NCBI GenBank assembly: GCA_947247005.1
Contig: OX365954.1
Span: forward strand, 6,526,001 to 6,590,000
Direction: 5' to 3'
From: Spisula solida
Lineage: Eukaryota > Mollusca > Bivalvia > Venerida > Mactridae
DNA length: 64,000 nt
The translations under genes and the position numbers were made by a program. The notes below the pieces were generated by a model. It was not told the origin of the DNA. It ran no database searches and was given only the letters and a program-made list of their open reading frames with translations. Of the stretch, positions 59,125 through 64,000 are shown one piece after another (the first letter of the stretch is position 1; each line of letters begins with the position of its first letter).

Positions 59125-59602
59125 TGCGTTTTCGGCGCGTAAAATAGTACGCGCCGAAAAAATTCGCTTCGGGTAGCGAATTTTTTACGCATGGACGCGC
59201 GTAAAATGACTTTTGGGGTATAAATTGATGTAGTTTCCTCGATTCTAGTAATGTTTAATTGACGCTATTCATCTTAAATTGCATGAATTTTGTTTTACAG
59301 GTTGACAAAAAGCTCATAGAAGTATTAGACTATATCCCTGTATTTTTGAAAAAGATCAACAATTTTGTATGACCTAAAACGCAACCACCATCTTCTCCAC
59401 CTGATATTCTTTCAAGTGGGCCAGAAAACATGCAATTGCATCTTTTGCTATGGCCTGAAAGTCCCATTTTCTTTAAAATATTGATGAAAGATACGCGTTT
59501 TTATCCAAAAAAAACGCGTCTGTTTTCAGCTTCATGGAAACAGTTTTTCAGCGCGTAATCGGCGCGTAAATAATCGGCGCTCCATGGAAACCCGGCTTTA
59601 GA
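59125..59602. repeat. GCGCGTAA-rich foldback element with twin hairpins
   Basis: Hairpin 1 has arms 59129-59141 and 59148-59160 (TTTTCGGCGCGTA, 13 bp, 6-nt loop). Hairpin 2 has arms 59157-59168 and 59175-59186 (AAAAAATTCGCT, 12 bp, 6-nt loop). The right end at 59540-59600 repeats GCGCGTAA and GGCGCGTAAATAATCGGCGC. The interior is AT-rich and noncoding. Confidence 0.65.
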
Positions 59603-59663
59603 CGAATAAGATGCAAACAGTGCTCTCCCCTTGACAACACACAGGATGTATATGCTATATATA

Positions 59664-59897
59664 CAGGGTGTTAAAAAAGTTCGTTCTCAATGTTTAAGTT
59701 TCAATATTTTATTTTTCTGACCTCAGAAGACTGTAAAATTTTTAGGTTGAAATCCAGAGCGTTTTACTGTTGTTCTAATCTCTATGGCATTCAATGAAGC
59801 TATTAGAGTAAGAAATTATCATTGTCTACTGCGTACATAGCTCAAATAAAACTTTATATGAATTTAAATATTGAGAACGAACTTTTTTAACACCCTG
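59664..59897. mobile_element. Tc1/mariner-type MITE, 234 bp
   Basis: Perfect inverted termini of about 28 bp (CAGGGTGTTAAAAAAGTTCG outward) flanked by TA on both sides (59662-59663, 59898-59899), the Tc1/mariner target duplication. No coding capacity. Confidence 0.88.
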
Positions 59898-60068
59898 TAT
59901 ATGCACAACTATATATACACATGTATAATATACTAATCAAATAGAATAGTTTTTATTTTCCAATTCTCTACTAAACATTAAATTTTGATAAAGGCCGTTT
60001 TTCCTCGAATCCTGTTTTTCTTCGACGAATGATTTTGAAAAAGCAGTGCACGAAAGGTACAAAAAGGA

Positions 60069-60285
60069 ACAGGTTATACGTCTGCTGCAGATCTGTCAGT
60101 CGAACAGGTTACACGTCTGCTGTAGATCTGTCAGTCGAACAGGTTACACGTCTGCTGCAGATCTGTCAGTCGAACAGGTTACACGTCTGCTGCAGATCTG
60201 TCAGTCGAACAGGTTACACGTCTGCTGCAGATATGTCAGTCGAACAGGTTACACGTCTGCTGCAGATCTGTCAGTCGAACAAATC
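60069..60285 (+). repeat. 35-bp tandem repeat, about six units
   Basis: The unit GAACAGGTTACACGTCTGCT plus GCAGATCTGTCAGTC is nearly perfect over six copies (variants TGTAGATC and CAGATATG). 35 is not a multiple of 3, so plus-strand frames cycle through three phases and are not a gene. Confidence 0.95.
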
Positions 60286-60399
60286 CAGAATAAGAGCCAT
60301 CTGACAAAAACTAATCTAAAGGACGACCACACTTCACAATGACAAACAACAAAGCAACACTCAACAAAAATAGTGAAAGAAACGAAGCAGCATTAAAAT

Positions 60400-60760
60400 A
60401 TAAATATACCAGATTTATATAGCGCCCTTTTTTATGCAAACACATGTTTAAATGCGCTTTACATATAGTGTTGCACAAGGGCGCATGTGCATCCTCTGCA
60501 AGTGCATATACACTATACAGCATGGTCTGACCAGACCGGGGACAGACTGAGATAGCACCCGAAGGTTCTTGGTTCTTTATTGTGCCCGGTGTATAGGACC
60601 GATACACAGCTTACAGGCACCAGATACTTTGCAGTCCACACGGACAGATACAGCGGAAAATACTATACATTAAATTTTCTAAAAGTCAAGTTACCATGCC
60701 GAGGATTGAGCCCACGACCTCTGGATTGACGGATTTATCCATACGGACTATGTGTGATAC
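60400..60760 (-). repeat. tRNA-derived SINE
   Basis: On the minus strand an A-box-like TAGTCCGTATGGATAAATCC is followed by the B box GGTCGTGGGCTCAATCC (60719-60703). The body then runs to a tail with TGTAAAGCGCATTTAAAC and GGGCGCTATATAAATC, a motif pair common in invertebrate SINEs. No target duplication delimited. Confidence 0.55.
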
Positions 60761-60969
60761 ATACTTGATACAAACACTATTTCAATGGGAGAATTACCCT
60801 TACTTCAACAGAAAATCAAACAAATTACAGTTACTAAACCCCGTACAAACCAACTAAACCACATACGAGAGGGTATCAAAAAGTTCGTGCACTGGGCCTG
60901 TCATTTGTTTAGTTTTTGACTGATTTCCGCAAAAATCACACATACATTAAAACAACTTATTTTGAATTG

Positions 60970-62210
60970 TTTTTCAAATTTTCTTCGAATATAACATTTT
61001 TCTAAGTATTTGGCGGTTACTGTGGTAGTGTGGTAACTTAAATAATGCTCTGCGGCGCACTTTAAAATAATAATGGACTATGGTAGGGTGACTATTGCCA
61101 AAAAAGTCTTCTATTTTAAGAGTAGGTAGTACCTCTCTGTTAACAAGACATGTTATATACCAAAATGTTCGGTATAGTCTGTAGTATCTGGGACTGCCGG
61201 CATAAATTGCCAAATGTGGTGGCGTTCCGAGAAATCCAAGATGGCGTCCAAAATGGCCGCCATTTTTGTCATTGCTAGCTCTGCATAGACAATTGATAAT
61301 TGCAGGAATATGATACTATTCTATGAAATAACTTTCATTCATTATTATAGACACAACTAATGTCTTTACAAATACACCCTGTTCAGAATCTTCAAAGGTC
61401 AATGTCAAGGTCATTTTCCAGTAAAACCACTGAAAAAACAGCAAAAAACACCGTTTTACTTGATATCTGTTTTATTTATTTACTATTCATAAGTTACAGC
61501 TATCTAAAACACATATCTTAACATAGTTGTATGTTCCCTTGATCAAATAAAACTGATTTGGAACACTTTGGAGTTAAAATAATGGAGACATACCGCTTAG
61601 TAGATCATATATAAAATCCATACCCCACCCACCAATTTTATACAGGGAATCTGAATCAAGTATTTGGAAAGTTTTAGAGAATAAGTATGTCAATATGAAT
61701 GGTAGTAATGTCATAAATGTAAATTAGTATACAAACATAGATGTGTATGTCTAAATTTGCTCAGAAAAAATCAAGATGGCGTCCAAGATGGCGTCCAAAA
61801 TGGCCGCCATAGTATGAAAAGTACCTTACATATAGCTATAATATACATGTATAAGATGGTACACTTGCACTTATTTCATCTTTAAGTATTTTTAATTGCA
61901 AATATTTACATTTACACATATTTTTTCAATTGAATTAGTATTGAATTATTATATCTTACTGCAGAAATAGTGCAAATAATTAATTACTAGCAATGTTATA
62001 ATGAGGCATTTGAGTGTAGAATATATCTTTATCATTTAATAATTTCTCGCAACATGACATACATATGCGATTTATTAGCATGGGTATATAAACAAGAAAA
62101 ATTTACATGATTGTGCAGAAAATGTTAAGGAAATGTTGTAACTTTAATTATAACTACTTTAATTTGTTCAATCTGTTTCCAATGTTTCGAAAGTGGGTGG
62201 GGTAAAAATG
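60970..62210. repeat. interspersed repeat with AAGATGGCG clusters, copy 2
   Basis: Second member of the family at 38990-40030. It has clusters CAAGATGGCGTCCAAAATGG (61238) and a doubled CAAGATGGCGTCCAAGATGG (61770), with TACCCCACCCACCAATTTT at 61621 and GTGGGTGGGGTAA at 62192. Confidence 0.65.
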
Positions 62211-62799
62211 ATTCCGTAAACGCAAAGCGACGGGTATATCATCAATCACGTTTTTTAACAGTTAATATAAAGATACCCCATGTCTATTAATAGCATAAAT
62301 TGATTTTTCTCTGTACTTTAAAACGGAAAACTATGCATGTACTAAATTTAATGTACACGGTTTTGTAATTTGCATACTTATACAGTATTGCCATTCAAGA
62401 ACAAAACATAGTTTCTAATGCATTATTTCGCTCAATAAATTCATCATGACGTTGATACGTGCTGTAAATCATAATGCGCAAAGTACATATTTTAGTAAAA
62501 TAACACACGACCGTATAAAGGCTCTCAGTTTTGAATAAGGACCTACAGTGCAACAACTGAAGGCCAAACAAAACAATGTATTATGATTTGATAATACCTA
62601 GCTACCTTGCAGTTTCTATGTAAGTACGTGTACTATCCTTACGGGACCTCCCCTGTTTTTCCGAGATAAGGTGATGTTATAATGTGACAAAATATTCATG
62701 TATACCATTGATTTTATATGTGTATATGTTTTATATGATAATTATGGGACTTGTCGCTATTATTCTTTATGAGTCCTTTATAAATATGGCCGGCTAACA
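62211..62799. other. intergenic, nothing recognised
   Basis: AT-rich; no gene or delimited repeat. Confidence 0.4.
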
Positions 62800-64000
62800 T
62801 GAATGCTCCCAACACCAGTTGGTGTATCCCTAATGGCACTTACAATGACTGTTTCAAACACTGGTAAGTCTATTCCCAACATATGCGAGTCACCCGTTGA
62901 CTAATCCCTGCACTGATGACTATAAGTTAATAACTCCAATGCTTGTTGATCCCCGAGTTCCCGACATTGCCGAGTCCCATAAAACCTAGGATGACAGTGC
63001 CACATATGACCTAGGATGACTTTACCTACACTGGTGAGTCCCCTCAGTACGTAGGATGACAGGTCCAACATTGTCGAGCCCCCCATATTACCTAGGATTA
63101 CTGTCCCACATAAGGCCTGGGATGATTGCTGCCAACTATGATGAGTCATCCATATGGCAAAGGGCATGGCTGTGCATGTAGCTAACACTGATGAGTCCTT
63201 CATAGACCCTAATACGATTGCTTCCAGCACTAGTGAGTCCCTGCGAGGGCAATGTATGATTTCTCCCAACACTGAAGAATCCCCATAAGCATTATGGTAT
63301 GGCTTTCATTGATTATCCCCATGGCATATAAGTCCCCCAAAGGATCTTTGATGACTGCTTACAACCCTTATGAGTCCTTAATATACCCAAATACGACTGA
63401 AAAGTATCCCATGGGGCATAAGACAACTGCTATAAACAGTGGTGAGTCCCTGAGAGAGCATTGCATGATTTCTTCCAGCACTGATGAGTCTCCCATAAGA
63501 CCTTCATTGACTGTCCCCAGTGCTAATGAGTCTTCCATAGGGCCTAGGATGACAGCTCCCTACACCGAAGAGTCACCGATAGGGACAAGGGTGACAGTTG
63601 TCAACACTGGTGAATCTTCCATAGGGCCTAGGATGATAACTCACAACACTGGTGGGTCCTCCATAGGGCCTAGGATGATAATTCACAACACTGATGGGTC
63701 CTCCTTAGGGCCTAGGATGATAGCTCACAACACTGGTGGGTCCTCCTTAGGGCCTAAGATGATAGCTCACAACACTGGTGGGTCCTCCTTAGGGCCTTGG
63801 ATGATAGCTCACAACACTGGTGGGTCCTCCTTAGGACCTAGGATGATAACTCACAACACTGGTGGGTCCTCCTTAGGGCCTTGGATGATAGCTCACAACA
63901 CTGGTGAGTCCTCCTTAGGGTCTAAGATGATAGCTCACAACACTGGTGAGTCTTCCATAGGACCTAGGATGATAACTCACAACACTGGTGGGTCCTCCTT
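62800..64000 (+). repeat. 42-bp tandem array, running off the right edge
   Basis: The unit GGGCCTAGGATGATAGCTCA plus CAACACTGGTGGGTCCTCCTTA (42 bp; starts at 63666 and 63708) is regular from about 63600 to the end. It becomes progressively degenerate leftward to about 62800, where only ACACTGGTGAGTCC and ATAGGACCTAGGATGA echoes remain. Open frames there are incidental. Confidence 0.9.

Noticed and set aside
60029..60342. Two overlapping plus-strand frames over a 35-bp repeat
   Set aside because: Same repeat read in different frames; no codon constraint.

Overview
The window is eukaryotic nuclear DNA from an animal. Every recognisable gene is split by GT-AG introns, coding density is very low, the sequence is AT-rich by eye, and it is full of transposon remains and minisatellites. 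The gene types (calcium-channel alpha2-delta, class A peptide-type GPCR, single-exon C-type-lectin-like membrane protein, small Cys-rich secreted peptide) and the repeat types (tRNA-derived SINEs, Penelope-like RT, CR1/L2-like LINEs, Ty3/Gypsy) fit a marine lophotrochozoan, most likely a mollusc. That taxonomic call is inference.

Left third (1-23.4 kb): the 5' part of a voltage-gated calcium channel alpha2-delta subunit gene on the minus strand. Five coding exons with matching phases lie at 23286-23177, 3883-3802, 3147-3007, 2164-2105 and 742-607; the rest lies beyond the left edge. Its 19.3-kb first intron contains an intact single-exon gene on the opposite strand (6016-7551, a type I membrane protein with a C-type-lectin-like region and a cytoplasmic 10-residue tandem repeat). 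It also holds a 9.3-kb Ty3/Gypsy-type LTR element with nearly identical 936-bp LTRs and a gutted pol. A 3.3-kb terminal-inverted-repeat element carrying eight copies of GGGGACGGACGTTAC is nested in that LTR element. A hAT-like MITE follows.

Middle (23.4-32.8 kb): intergenic. It holds a CR1/L2-like LINE fragment whose two halves face opposite ways as twin priming would leave them, a 1.6-kb satellite of 31-bp units, a mariner-like TIR element, a 70-bp triplication and two palindromic MITEs.

32.8-45.5 kb, plus strand: a complete eight-exon class A GPCR (403 aa from the ATG at 32832), all intron phases consistent, with poly(A) signals. At three of its splice junctions the exon edge itself appears tandemly duplicated into the neighbouring intron, one of them apparently seeding a 1.35-kb minisatellite.

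45.5-64 kb: mostly mobile DNA. There is a 1.14-kb TIR element with eight GGGG-N6-GTTAC-type sites (the same layout of site as the unrelated element at 15-18 kb), a Penelope-like RT with one frameshift, a long-TIR element, foldback elements, SINEs and minisatellites. One small minus-strand gene for an 88-aa secreted peptide with eight mature cysteines lies at 55.6-53.0 kb, with a possible 5' noncoding exon near 57.8 kb beside two CRE palindromes. The window ends inside a 42-bp tandem array.

The genes have no operon-like relation. The two signalling genes (alpha2-delta and GPCR) are on opposite strands and face away from each other, about 9.5 kb apart.
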